Source of the DNA: an uncultured Campylobacter sp. | GTDB lineage: Bacteria; Campylobacterota; Campylobacteria; Campylobacterales; Campylobacteraceae | Reading direction: 5' to 3' | Assembly (NCBI RefSeq): GCF_938045595.1 | Contig: NZ_CALIBB010000027.1 | Location: 1 to 7,092, forward strand | DNA: 7,092 nt | In this document: in pieces, positions 1 through 5,782 of the stretch | Position numbering within the stretch: the stretch's first letter is position 1 | Layout: each line of letters starts with the position of its first letter | Notes under the pieces: model-generated | Database searches by the model: none | Told to the model about the DNA's origin: nothing | What the model saw: only the letters and a program-made list of their open reading frames with translations | Position numbers and translations under genes: made by a program

Positions 1-662
1 AGATTAAATTTATAGATAGCAGGCGTATTTTTATTGACATAGTAGGTATAATAAAATTCGTTCTGCGCTGCGCTTGCCCATTTAGGGAAGATATTTAATC
101 CGCCACGAAGCACAACCTGCTGGTAAGTAAGCGTATAGTCAGCCACCATGATCTCGCTCTCACGCGTCGAAGTGTAGCGAGAGAGCAAAATCATCTCCTT
201 CATCCAATCGACGTTTGAGTACCCTAGCTGCTTGACGATCTCGGATACCGCCATATGTGCTAAAAACGGATACTTTTCGGCATTTGAAAGCGTAAAACTC
301 TTCTCATACATCACCCTACCGCTGTTTACCTCAAGCACTTTAGCTTTTAGGCTCATCGGCGAGCTTTTATCACTTACCGCGTAGCGCACGATCAGAGCGG
401 CACCGCTAGAGCCTAGATTATCGGAAGCACCCGCATCATAGCTGCTTTGTAGATACTCGTCGCTGACTTCAAAAGTCGCGCCGACCTTTAGATCGCCCAC
501 CATAAGTTTAAAGAATTTGTTGCCAAATTCTGAATTTGCAAGGTTCGATGCATCTTGAACGACGATTTTAGGTAGATTTACCCCTTCGTTTACGATAGAC
601 ATGGTCGCATCTGCTGCGAAAATGCTACTACAAAATGCAAGAATCAAAAGTAGTTTTTTCAT
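1..662 (-). CDS. tolB: TolB, periplasmic Tol-Pal protein, N-terminal part (C-terminus beyond window)
   Basis: The reading frame is open from an ATG at 660-662 to the left edge and gives 220 residues without a stop. It starts with a signal peptide (MKKLLLILAFCSSIFA, probable cleavage before ADAT). The next ~130 residues look like the TolB N-terminal alpha/beta domain, ending in a helix with the stretch SEIVKQLGYSNVDWMKE. From about residue 155 beta-propeller-like strands begin (SEIMVADYTLTYQQ, then FPKWASAAQNEFYYTYY), as in the first TolB blades. Known Campylobacter TolB is about 400 residues, so nearly half is missing here. TolB works in the periplasm, binding Pal and the TolA C-terminal domain. 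An AAGGAG Shine-Dalgarno site at 668-673 supports the start. It lies 15 bases after the preceding gene and is very probably cotranscribed with it. The identification rests on the sequence and on the tolQ-tolR-tolA context. Confidence 0.9.
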   Translation of the reverse strand, partial: MKKLLLILAFCSSIFAADATMSIVNEGVNLPKIVVQDASNLANSEFGNKFFKLMVGDLKVGATFEVSDEYLQSSYDAGASDNLGSSGAALIVRYAVSDKSSPMSLKAKVLEVNSGRVMYEKSFTLSNAEKYPFLAHMAVSEIVKQLGYSNVDWMKEMILLSRYTSTRESEIMVADYTLTYQQVVLRGGLNIFPKWASAAQNEFYYTYYVNKNTPAIYKFN

Positions 663-677
663 CTTTTCTCCTTAAAT

Positions 678-1070
678 TTAATTTGATTTCGCAATCTCGG
701 TTAATCTTATATTAAGTTTATGAAGTTTATTATCCGGCGATTTTGAAAATTTTTGCTTCGAAAGCCCCTTTAAAAATCTGTCAAGCTTTTGGTTAAATTT
801 TATATCGCGACCTAACTCGATAATTTTATAACCCACCACTCGTCCGTCCGCGCCGAAAGTAACCTCGACCGTTGCGTCATCGTTAGTGGTAGCATCTTGT
901 TTTAGCCACAGATATTCTAGCTTCTTTGCAATATCTCCATAATAAGCCCTAAATTCTTTAGAATTTTGAATTTCAGTGTTTAAATTTGAAGAGGTAGAAT
1001 TTTTAGCAGAATCCACATCTTCTGCAAAAAGCATACAGCAAAACACAAAAATACCAAAAAGTTTTTTCAC
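678..1070 (-). CDS. Small exported protein: stand-alone copy of the TolA/TonB C-terminal domain
   Basis: This 130-residue protein starts with a Sec-type signal peptide (MKKLFGIFVFCCMLFA, probable cleavage before EDVD), followed by a short polar Ser/Asn-rich linker (about 17-36). Residues 37-130 form one domain that aligns without gaps to residues 233-326 of the TolA-like protein encoded just upstream, with 52 of 94 identical by hand count. Shared blocks include ATT-DDAT, TFGADGRVV, ELGR, FNQKL, KSPD and the final KSN. It lacks a membrane anchor after cleavage and lacks the Pro/Lys/Glu-rich linker, so it should be a soluble periplasmic domain. The start is GTG (1068-1070), with AAGGA at 1076-1080, 5 bases upstream. 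The two cysteines in the signal peptide do not form a lipobox. The gene lies between tolA and tolB, 18 and 15 bases from them. Family: TolA/TonB C-terminal domain. A role in the Tol-Pal machine is inferred; whether it helps or competes with TolA cannot be told from sequence. Confidence 0.85.
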   Translation of the reverse strand: MKKLFGIFVFCCMLFAEDVDSAKNSTSSNLNTEIQNSKEFRAYYGDIAKKLEYLWLKQDATTNDDATVEVTFGADGRVVGYKIIELGRDIKFNQKLDRFLKGLSKQKFSKSPDNKLHKLNIRLTEIAKSN

Positions 1071-1075
1071 TCTTT

Positions 1076-1080
1076 TCCTT
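1076..1080 (-). promoter_or_regulatory. Ribosome binding site setting a GTG start
   Basis: AAGGA reads on the minus strand here, five bases before a GTG codon at 1068-1070. The codons after the GTG are Lys-Lys and a hydrophobic run typical of a signal peptide, as at the tolB start. That combination fixes GTG as the start of the small TolA-domain gene. Confidence 0.65.
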
Positions 1081-1088
1081 ACAAAATT

Positions 1089-2069
1089 CTAATTCGACTT
1101 CATCACATCAGACATCTTAGTCTTGATCTCATGCGCCGCCCCATCCGGAGACTTCGGAAAGCTTTGGGTTGATAGATTATCCAAGAAATCCCGCAGCTTC
1201 TGGTTAAATTCCGTCTCTCTTCCCAGCTCATCGATTTTATAATCCACGACTCGTCCATCTGCACCGAAAGTTATAATAATCGTCGCATCATCTTTCGTGG
1301 TCGCTACGTAGCGGCTCCATAGAACCTGAAGCCTCTTTTCTATCGCGCCGAGGTAGGCGTTAAATTCCCCCGTCCTTTGCGTCCTGCCGCCAAGCTTATC
1401 GGATTTGACGACAGCATTTTTAGATGCCGCTTTATCCTTAGCACTAGAGGTGGCGGTTTCTTTATCGGACTTTTTGTTACTCTGAACGGCGTCGCTAGCT
1501 TTAGCGCTCTCCTCAAGCTTCTTATTGTCTTTGGTCGTATCCGAAAAAAGATCGCTCAAGCTCGGTTTTTCCTCTTTTTTTGGCTCCGGCTTAACTTCCT
1601 CTTTTTTCTCTACTACTTTTTCGGAAGGTTTATCTTCCAACTTAGGCTCAGGCTTGGGCTCCTCTTTTTTGGGCTCAGCTTTAGGCTCGTCCTTTTTAGG
1701 TTCCGGTTTTGGCTCTTCCTTCGGCTTTTCGGGCTCTTTTGGCTTTGCCTGCACCGGAGGTGGCGGAACTACTTGCGCCGTAGTCTTAATTTTATCCTCC
1801 GGCACGTCCTTCACATTCTTATTTTCAAACTCGCCTTGCTTTGTTTCTTTGGCGATTTCAGGCGCGGACGGAAGTTTATCATCTATTTCGAAATCAAAAG
1901 TAACATCCATATAATCGTTGGGATTGTCAGTATATTTTTTAAATTTTTCCTGCGGCTTTGAAATTTGATATAAAAGAACAAAAATCACCAGCAGATAGGC
2001 AAAAAGAGCGATTAGAAACGATTTAAAATTATCGTATTTAACCCCCGTAAAATTTGAATAATTAGCCAT
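1089..2069 (-). CDS. tolA: TolA/TonB-like energy transducer of the Tol-Pal system
   Basis: This 326-residue protein has the three-part TolA/TonB layout. A short cytoplasmic N-terminus leads to one membrane segment at about 17-36. A long periplasmic linker follows, rich in Pro, Lys and Glu at about 101-170 and in Ser, Lys, Ala and Asp at about 171-232. A globular C-terminal domain occupies about 233-326. TolA of E. coli has an Ala-rich helical linker; this one is TonB-like, so domain composition alone would allow tonB. Position directly after tolQ-tolR and before tolB argues for TolA. Its expected job is to carry motion from the TolQ-TolR motor to TolB and Pal at the outer membrane. The Ser-xxx-His pattern known in the TonB and TolA membrane helix is not seen: Ser17 is present but position 21 is Ala. 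The ATG at 2067-2069 overlaps the end of tolR by 8 bases, suggesting translational coupling. Confidence 0.85.
   Translation of the reverse strand: MANYSNFTGVKYDNFKSFLIALFAYLLVIFVLLYQISKPQEKFKKYTDNPNDYMDVTFDFEIDDKLPSAPEIAKETKQGEFENKNVKDVPEDKIKTTAQVVPPPPVQAKPKEPEKPKEEPKPEPKKDEPKAEPKKEEPKPEPKLEDKPSEKVVEKKEEVKPEPKKEEKPSLSDLFSDTTKDNKKLEESAKASDAVQSNKKSDKETATSSAKDKAASKNAVVKSDKLGGRTQRTGEFNAYLGAIEKRLQVLWSRYVATTKDDATIIITFGADGRVVDYKIDELGRETEFNQKLRDFLDNLSTQSFPKSPDGAAHEIKTKMSDVMKSN
1560..1769 (-). repeat. Pro/Lys/Glu-rich repetitive coding stretch in tolA
   Basis: This encodes residues 101-170 of the TolA-like protein. It begins with a VPPPP run and continues with imperfect repeats around EPKK and EEPKPEPK. 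The clearest part, residues 121-143 (1641-1709), carries KPEPKKDEPKAEPKKEEPKP. At DNA level the units are similar but not identical. Such stretches form extended, stiff linkers that span the periplasm in TonB-type proteins. The strong base skew also explains the long spurious open frames on the opposite strand. Confidence 0.75.
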
Positions 2070-2460
2070 TTGTTTGAAGTGCGACTTTTGTAAAACCCGC
2101 CTGCTTTAGGCTCTTTAAAACAAACATCACATCGTCGTAAACGAGTCTCTTATCGGCTTGGATATAGACGGGTTTTTCCAAGCTATACTTGCCGGTGCCT
2201 TTAAGCAGCACGAGATTATCCGGGAATTCAGCTAGGCTCATCGAGCTTTTGTCGATATAAACCTTGCGATCTTCGCCGATACGCACAAGCAAGAATTCTG
2301 CGGTATTTTCCGAAACCTGTGCTTTTGAGCCACTAGGCAGTTCGATCTTCTCATCGTAGATAATCGCCGTTTGCGCGACCATTAAAATCGCTAGCAAAAC
2401 AAGCATAATATCGACGAGCGGAGTGATATTTAACTCTGGATTTTCGTCGAAATTATACAT
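2062..2460 (-). CDS. tolR: TolR/ExbD-family proton-channel subunit
   Basis: This 132-residue protein matches the ExbD/TolR family in size and layout. It has a short cytoplasmic N-terminus, one membrane helix at about 12-33 and a periplasmic domain to the end. The signature NITPLVDIMLVLL places the family's essential membrane aspartate at Asp17, equivalent to TolR Asp23 and ExbD Asp25 in E. coli, where it takes part in proton passage. The periplasmic part contains KPVYIQADKRLVYDDVM, a typical ExbD/TolR stretch. The ATG at 2458-2460 shares one base with the tolQ stop (TAATG), and the 3' end overlaps tolA by 8 bases, so the three genes are tightly coupled. By sequence alone it could be called exbD; tolR is preferred because tolB follows in the same block. 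Confidence 0.9.
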   Translation of the reverse strand: MYNFDENPELNITPLVDIMLVLLAILMVAQTAIIYDEKIELPSGSKAQVSENTAEFLLVRIGEDRKVYIDKSSMSLAEFPDNLVLLKGTGKYSLEKPVYIQADKRLVYDDVMFVLKSLKQAGFTKVALQTNG

Positions 2461-3035
2461 TAAATAGCTTTTCCAGTGTTTGCTTTAAATAGCAAAATAT
2501 CTGCCGTACGATTTATGATGCTCATAACTTCGTATGCTTTGCGTTTTATAAGTAAGCTGAAGGTGTATGCGGGGATCGCTACAAAAATTCCACATCCTGT
2601 GGCAACCAGTGCCTCGCTGATCGCAGGAGCGATGGTGTCGATGCCGGAATTTCCGTCGCCAAGCTTGGAAAATGTGTGAAGTATGCTAACGACTGTACCA
2701 AATAGCCCGATAAACGGCGAAGTGGAGGCGACGATAGATAGCCAAGTAAGTCCGCTAGTGGAGTCGCGTTCGGCCTTGCCTTTATAAATTTCCAAGGCTT
2801 CTTTTGAAATTTTATCGGTATTTACTTTTTGAAAAATAGAGCCCGAAAGCGAAATCCTACCACCCATCAGCAAGGATTCGAGTGCCTTTGCTTCGCGGTG
2901 TTGCCACGCACTAAGCCCTACAAATCTAGAGATCAAAATCGTAAAAGTGACGATAAAATAGATGGATAACCAAGAAAGCACAAATATCGTAATAAACGTG
3001 CTTCTCGTAAAATAACTTAAAATTAGATCTAGCAT
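2460..3035 (-). CDS. tolQ: TolQ/ExbB-family proton-channel subunit
   Basis: This 191-residue inner-membrane protein belongs to the MotA/TolQ/ExbB family. Three membrane segments are visible at about 14-36, 98-120 and 137-163. A cytoplasmic loop of about 60 residues lies between the first two. Family positions are intact: Thr114 in the block STSPFIGLFGTVV and Glu141 with Thr146 in ISEALVATGCGIFVAIPA. These match ExbB Thr148, Glu176 and Thr181, which line the proton path. It is shorter than E. coli TolQ (230), mainly because less precedes and follows the membrane core. TolQ forms the ring around TolR dimers that converts proton flow into TolA movement. The ATG at 3033-3035 lies 2 bases after the atpC stop. 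A weak AAGG site (3047-3050) lies inside atpC, so expression is probably coupled to the ATP synthase genes. Confidence 0.9.
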   Translation of the reverse strand: MLDLILSYFTRSTFITIFVLSWLSIYFIVTFTILISRFVGLSAWQHREAKALESLLMGGRISLSGSIFQKVNTDKISKEALEIYKGKAERDSTSGLTWLSIVASTSPFIGLFGTVVSILHTFSKLGDGNSGIDTIAPAISEALVATGCGIFVAIPAYTFSLLIKRKAYEVMSIINRTADILLFKANTGKAI

Positions 3036-3037
3036 AT

Positions 3038-3442
3038 TTAACTTTGCCTTGCGAATTCGTCAACTCTAGCCATAATCGCTGCGGAATTTGCCGCATCGGA
3101 GCTAATGGACGCAAGCATATCTTTAGCGCGCTGCAAAGACTTCGCTACGGCGCTTTCGCTATCACCTCCGATAGCTACGGCTTGAGTGGCTAGAATAGTA
3201 GTTTTTTCTTCGGTAACTTCCAAAAATCCGTCGTTTACCAAAACAAGCTGCTTTTTGCCATCTTTATCTACGATCTCAACAACTCCGCCTTCGCTTTTAT
3301 CTTTAAGCCCCGTTAGCAAGCTCGCATGCCCTGGCAAAATACCCATTTCGCCAGTAATGCCGGGGAGCTGGACGGATTTGACTTCACCCGAAAAGACCAT
3401 CCCTTCGGGCGTAACGATATCTAAAAGCAAAAATTCTTTCAT
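3038..3442 (-). CDS. atpC: F1 ATP synthase epsilon subunit
   Basis: This 134-residue protein has the normal length for bacterial epsilon. The N-terminal beta-sandwich covers about residues 1-85 and includes DIVTPEGMVFSGEV, then VQLPGITGEMGILPGHA, the family hallmark of a Gly-rich turn before a GH-A motif. The C-terminal helical hairpin (about 92-134) is rich in Ala, Ser and Lys. Epsilon sits on the central stalk with gamma and can restrain ATP hydrolysis through its C-terminal helices. The ATG at 3440-3442 is preceded by AGGA (3451-3454), which overlaps the atpD stop codon TAG. The gap to atpD is 10 bases, and tolQ follows after only 2 bases with no terminator between. Confidence 0.95.
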   Translation of the reverse strand: MKEFLLLDIVTPEGMVFSGEVKSVQLPGITGEMGILPGHASLLTGLKDKSEGGVVEIVDKDGKKQLVLVNDGFLEVTEEKTTILATQAVAIGGDSESAVAKSLQRAKDMLASISSDAANSAAIMARVDEFARQS

Positions 3443-3452
3443 CTTAAAATTC

Positions 3453-4850
3453 CTATGCTTTCATCTTTTCAGCTTTTGCCACTACCTCGTCGATGTTTCC
3501 CACCATATAAAAGGCATTTTCCGGCAGATCGTCGTATTTGCCCTCTAAAATTCCTTTAAATCCCGCGATAGTCTCCTCTAGCGAGATATATTTGCCCGGG
3601 CTTCCGGTAAATACCTCGGCTACGAAAAACGGCTGAGATAGGTAGCGCTCGATCTTTCTAGCGCGCTCGACTACGAGTTTATCCTCTTCGCTAAGCTCGT
3701 CCATACCCAAAATCGCGATAATGTCTTGCAAGTCTTTGTATTTTTGAAGTACCGCTTGGACTCCGCGAGCGACTTTATAATGCTCCTCGCCGATAATTTG
3801 CGGATCGAGCATTCTTGAGGTTGAATCAAGCGGATCGACGGCAGGATAAATTCCTTTCTCAGCGATCGCTCTGTTTAAAACGGTCGTCGCATCAAGGTGC
3901 GCGAAAACGGTCGCCGGCGCAGGGTCGGTAAGGTCGTCCGCAGGCACATAAACGGCCTGAACGGAGGTGATAGAACCCTTTTTGGTCGAAGTGATGCGCT
4001 CTTGTAATTTACCCATTTCGCTAGCAAGCGTAGGCTGATAACCGACCGCGGACGGAATTCGTCCTAAAAGCGCGGACATCTCTGAGCCCGACTGCGAGAA
4101 ACGGAAGATATTGTCGATAAACATCAAAACGTCAAGTCCTAGCTCGTCGCGGAAATACTCAGCCATCGTAAGACCGGTTAGCGCGATGCGATTTCTCGCC
4201 CCCGGCGGCTCGTTCATCTGGCCGTAGGTCAAGGCGACTTTATCCAAAACGCCCGATTCTTTCATCTCATTATAAAGGTCGTTTCCCTCTCTCGTTCGCT
4301 CGCCGACGCCCGCAAATACGGAGTAGCCGCTATGTTTGAAAGCGACGTTGTGAATCAGCTCCATGATGATAACGGTCTTACCGACGCCAGCACCGCCGAA
4401 TAGTCCTACCTTACCGCCCTTTGCATAAGGAGCTAGCAGATCGACTACCTTAATGCCGGTTTCAAAAATTTCACTCTTCGTGCTTTGATTTTCAAAGCTA
4501 GGCGGATCTCTGTGGATCGACCAGCGAGTTTCAAATTTTTCATCCTCGCCTTCGTCGATCAGATCGCCCGTGACGTTAAAAATTCTACCCAAAACCTTCT
4601 CGCCCACAGGCACCGTAATAGGCGCACCCAGAGCCGTAGCCTCAAGCCCTCGCCTAAGTCCATCGCTCATATCCATAGCGATCGTGCGGACGCGGTTGTC
4701 TCCAAGGTGCGCGGCTACCTCTAGGATCAGCCTACGATGAGCGCCCTCGACGTCAAATTTAACCTCGATAGCTTCATTAATCTTCGGCAAGTAGTCCTTG
4801 AAATCGACATCGACCACGGGACCCATTACCTGAGAAATTATTCCTTTCAT
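3453..4850 (-). CDS. atpD: F1 ATP synthase beta subunit (catalytic)
   Basis: With the start at 4848-4850 this gives 465 residues, the same length as known Campylobacter beta subunits. Beta carries the catalytic nucleotide sites of F1. Visible motifs are the P-loop GGAGVGKT (152-159), the catalytic glutamate and arginine in GVGERTREGN (Glu184, Arg185), the Walker B aspartate in VLMFIDNIFRF (Asp246), the adenine-pocket Tyr335 in YPAVDPLDS, and the DELSEED lever (384-390). All key residues are intact. A longer reading frame begins at 4865 and adds MKGKR, but its first ATG overlaps the atpG stop and has no obvious ribosome site. The inner ATG has AAGGA six bases upstream and starts the protein with MKGIISQVMGPVVDVDF, where family members begin. 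The shorter start is preferred. Confidence 0.96.
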   Translation of the reverse strand: MKGIISQVMGPVVDVDFKDYLPKINEAIEVKFDVEGAHRRLILEVAAHLGDNRVRTIAMDMSDGLRRGLEATALGAPITVPVGEKVLGRIFNVTGDLIDEGEDEKFETRWSIHRDPPSFENQSTKSEIFETGIKVVDLLAPYAKGGKVGLFGGAGVGKTVIIMELIHNVAFKHSGYSVFAGVGERTREGNDLYNEMKESGVLDKVALTYGQMNEPPGARNRIALTGLTMAEYFRDELGLDVLMFIDNIFRFSQSGSEMSALLGRIPSAVGYQPTLASEMGKLQERITSTKKGSITSVQAVYVPADDLTDPAPATVFAHLDATTVLNRAIAEKGIYPAVDPLDSTSRMLDPQIIGEEHYKVARGVQAVLQKYKDLQDIIAILGMDELSEEDKLVVERARKIERYLSQPFFVAEVFTGSPGKYISLEETIAGFKGILEGKYDDLPENAFYMVGNIDEVVAKAEKMKA

Positions 4851-4856
4851 CCGTTT

Positions 4857-4861
4857 TCCTT
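4857..4861 (-). promoter_or_regulatory. Ribosome binding site deciding the atpD start
   Basis: AAGGA lies six bases before the ATG at 4848-4850. It falls between that codon and the alternative ATG at 4863-4865, so it can serve only the inner start. It begins immediately after the atpG stop, overlapping none of it except at its edge. Confidence 0.65.
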
Positions 4862-5770
4862 TCATTTCATTGATTCGACGCCGCTTATGATCTCGATAAG
4901 CTCAGTCGTGATAGAGCCTTGTCTGGCTTTGTTGTATGCTAAATTTAACTGCGATACGCGCTCCTTAGCGTTGTTTGTCGCATTCTCCATCGCATTCATT
5001 CTCGAGCAATGCTCCGCTGCCAAAGAGTCGATCAGCGCGTAATACATGCTGTAGCTAAGATAGCTCTGGATTAAATTTAACATCAATGTTTCTTCATCCT
5101 CAGGACTTTCAACCTCTACTTCCAATGTAGATGTTTTTAAAGCGTCCTCGCTAATCGCAGGCTCACCGATTGGCACCAACGTATTTACCCGCATCTCTTG
5201 GGTAATCATATTCAAATAGCCGTTATGGATAAGTATAACTTCGTCAGTTTTACCTTCGTTAAAATCCTTAACCGCGGCTTGCACGATTTCGTTAGCTTTC
5301 TCGGACGATGGAGATGAGCTCACGCCGATATATCGCTCCAAAAGCTCAATGCCTTGAAAATCAAAATACTCTATCCCCTTTTTGCCGACGGCGCGAAGGC
5401 GAACCTTGATCTTTTTAGCTTTAAGCTCCTCGATCAAAGCTTTGATCTTTTTGATGGTATTGATATTAAAACCGCCGCAAAGCCCTTTATCTGCGGTAAT
5501 AAACAGCAAATCAACCACCTTTACCTCTCGAGTGGTATCAAAAATTCTAAGTTTTTCGTCGTTGCCCGAATTATTGCCTACGTAGTTTTTAACGCGCGCA
5601 GAAATTTCACCTAAGACCTCGTTAATCTTCACCGCATAAGCTCGCGAGCGCATCGCCGCCTCTTTAGTGTTTTTGAGCTTGACGTTGGAGACCAGCTTCA
5701 TAGCTTTGGTGGTCTTCTCCGTATTTTTAACGCTCTTGATCTGTAGCTTTATATCTTTTAAATTTGCCAT
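4862..5770 (-). CDS. atpG: F1 ATP synthase gamma subunit
   Basis: This 302-residue protein is the rotating central stalk of F1. It shows the two long terminal helices that form the gamma coiled coil. The N-terminal one starts MANLKDIKLQIKSVKNTEKT and runs on through TKAMKLVSNVKL. The C-terminal one contains EHCSRMNAMENATNNA and the conserved ending QGSITTELIEIISG. The middle part (about 70-220) holds the Rossmann-like domain, with FITADKGLCGGFN as its first conserved strand and loop. Length is close to other Campylobacter gamma subunits (about 294). The ATG at 5768-5770 follows a modest AAAAGG site overlapping the end of atpA, with a 12-base gap between the genes. No truncation or frameshift is seen. 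Confidence 0.95.
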   Translation of the reverse strand: MANLKDIKLQIKSVKNTEKTTKAMKLVSNVKLKNTKEAAMRSRAYAVKINEVLGEISARVKNYVGNNSGNDEKLRIFDTTREVKVVDLLFITADKGLCGGFNINTIKKIKALIEELKAKKIKVRLRAVGKKGIEYFDFQGIELLERYIGVSSSPSSEKANEIVQAAVKDFNEGKTDEVILIHNGYLNMITQEMRVNTLVPIGEPAISEDALKTSTLEVEVESPEDEETLMLNLIQSYLSYSMYYALIDSLAAEHCSRMNAMENATNNAKERVSQLNLAYNKARQGSITTELIEIISGVESMK

Positions 5771-5782
5771 AATTTAGCCTTT

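Noticed and set aside
1023..1070. Cysteine pair in the signal peptide of the small TolA-domain protein, considered as a lipoprotein signal
   Set aside because: The residues before the cysteines are Val-Phe or Phe-Cys, not a small-residue lipobox, and the hydrophobic run continues past them to a clear Leu-Phe-Ala cleavage site.
678..1070. The small gene as a broken remnant of a second full tolA
   Set aside because: It has its own ribosome site, start, signal peptide and an intact conserved domain with no stops or frameshifts, so it looks like a working gene.
1377..1961. Long open frame on the plus strand (194 codons), and a second at 1525-1914
   Set aside because: Both lie antisense to tolA over its Pro/Lys/Glu-rich linker. 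Their translations are low-complexity Phe/Leu/Arg or Gly/Ser runs that mirror the skewed codons of the real gene. No ribosome site or family resemblance was seen.
2452..2457. TATAAT hexamer on the minus strand, resembling a -10 box
   Set aside because: It is made by the first codons of tolR (ATG TAT AAT). A transcript from it would start inside tolR, and no matching upstream element was seen. A similar hexamer at 4269-4274 lies inside atpD and is also probably chance.
2926..3114. 62-codon minus-strand frame across the atpC-tolQ junction
   Set aside because: It overlaps both genes in another frame, and both real genes have clear family motifs there.
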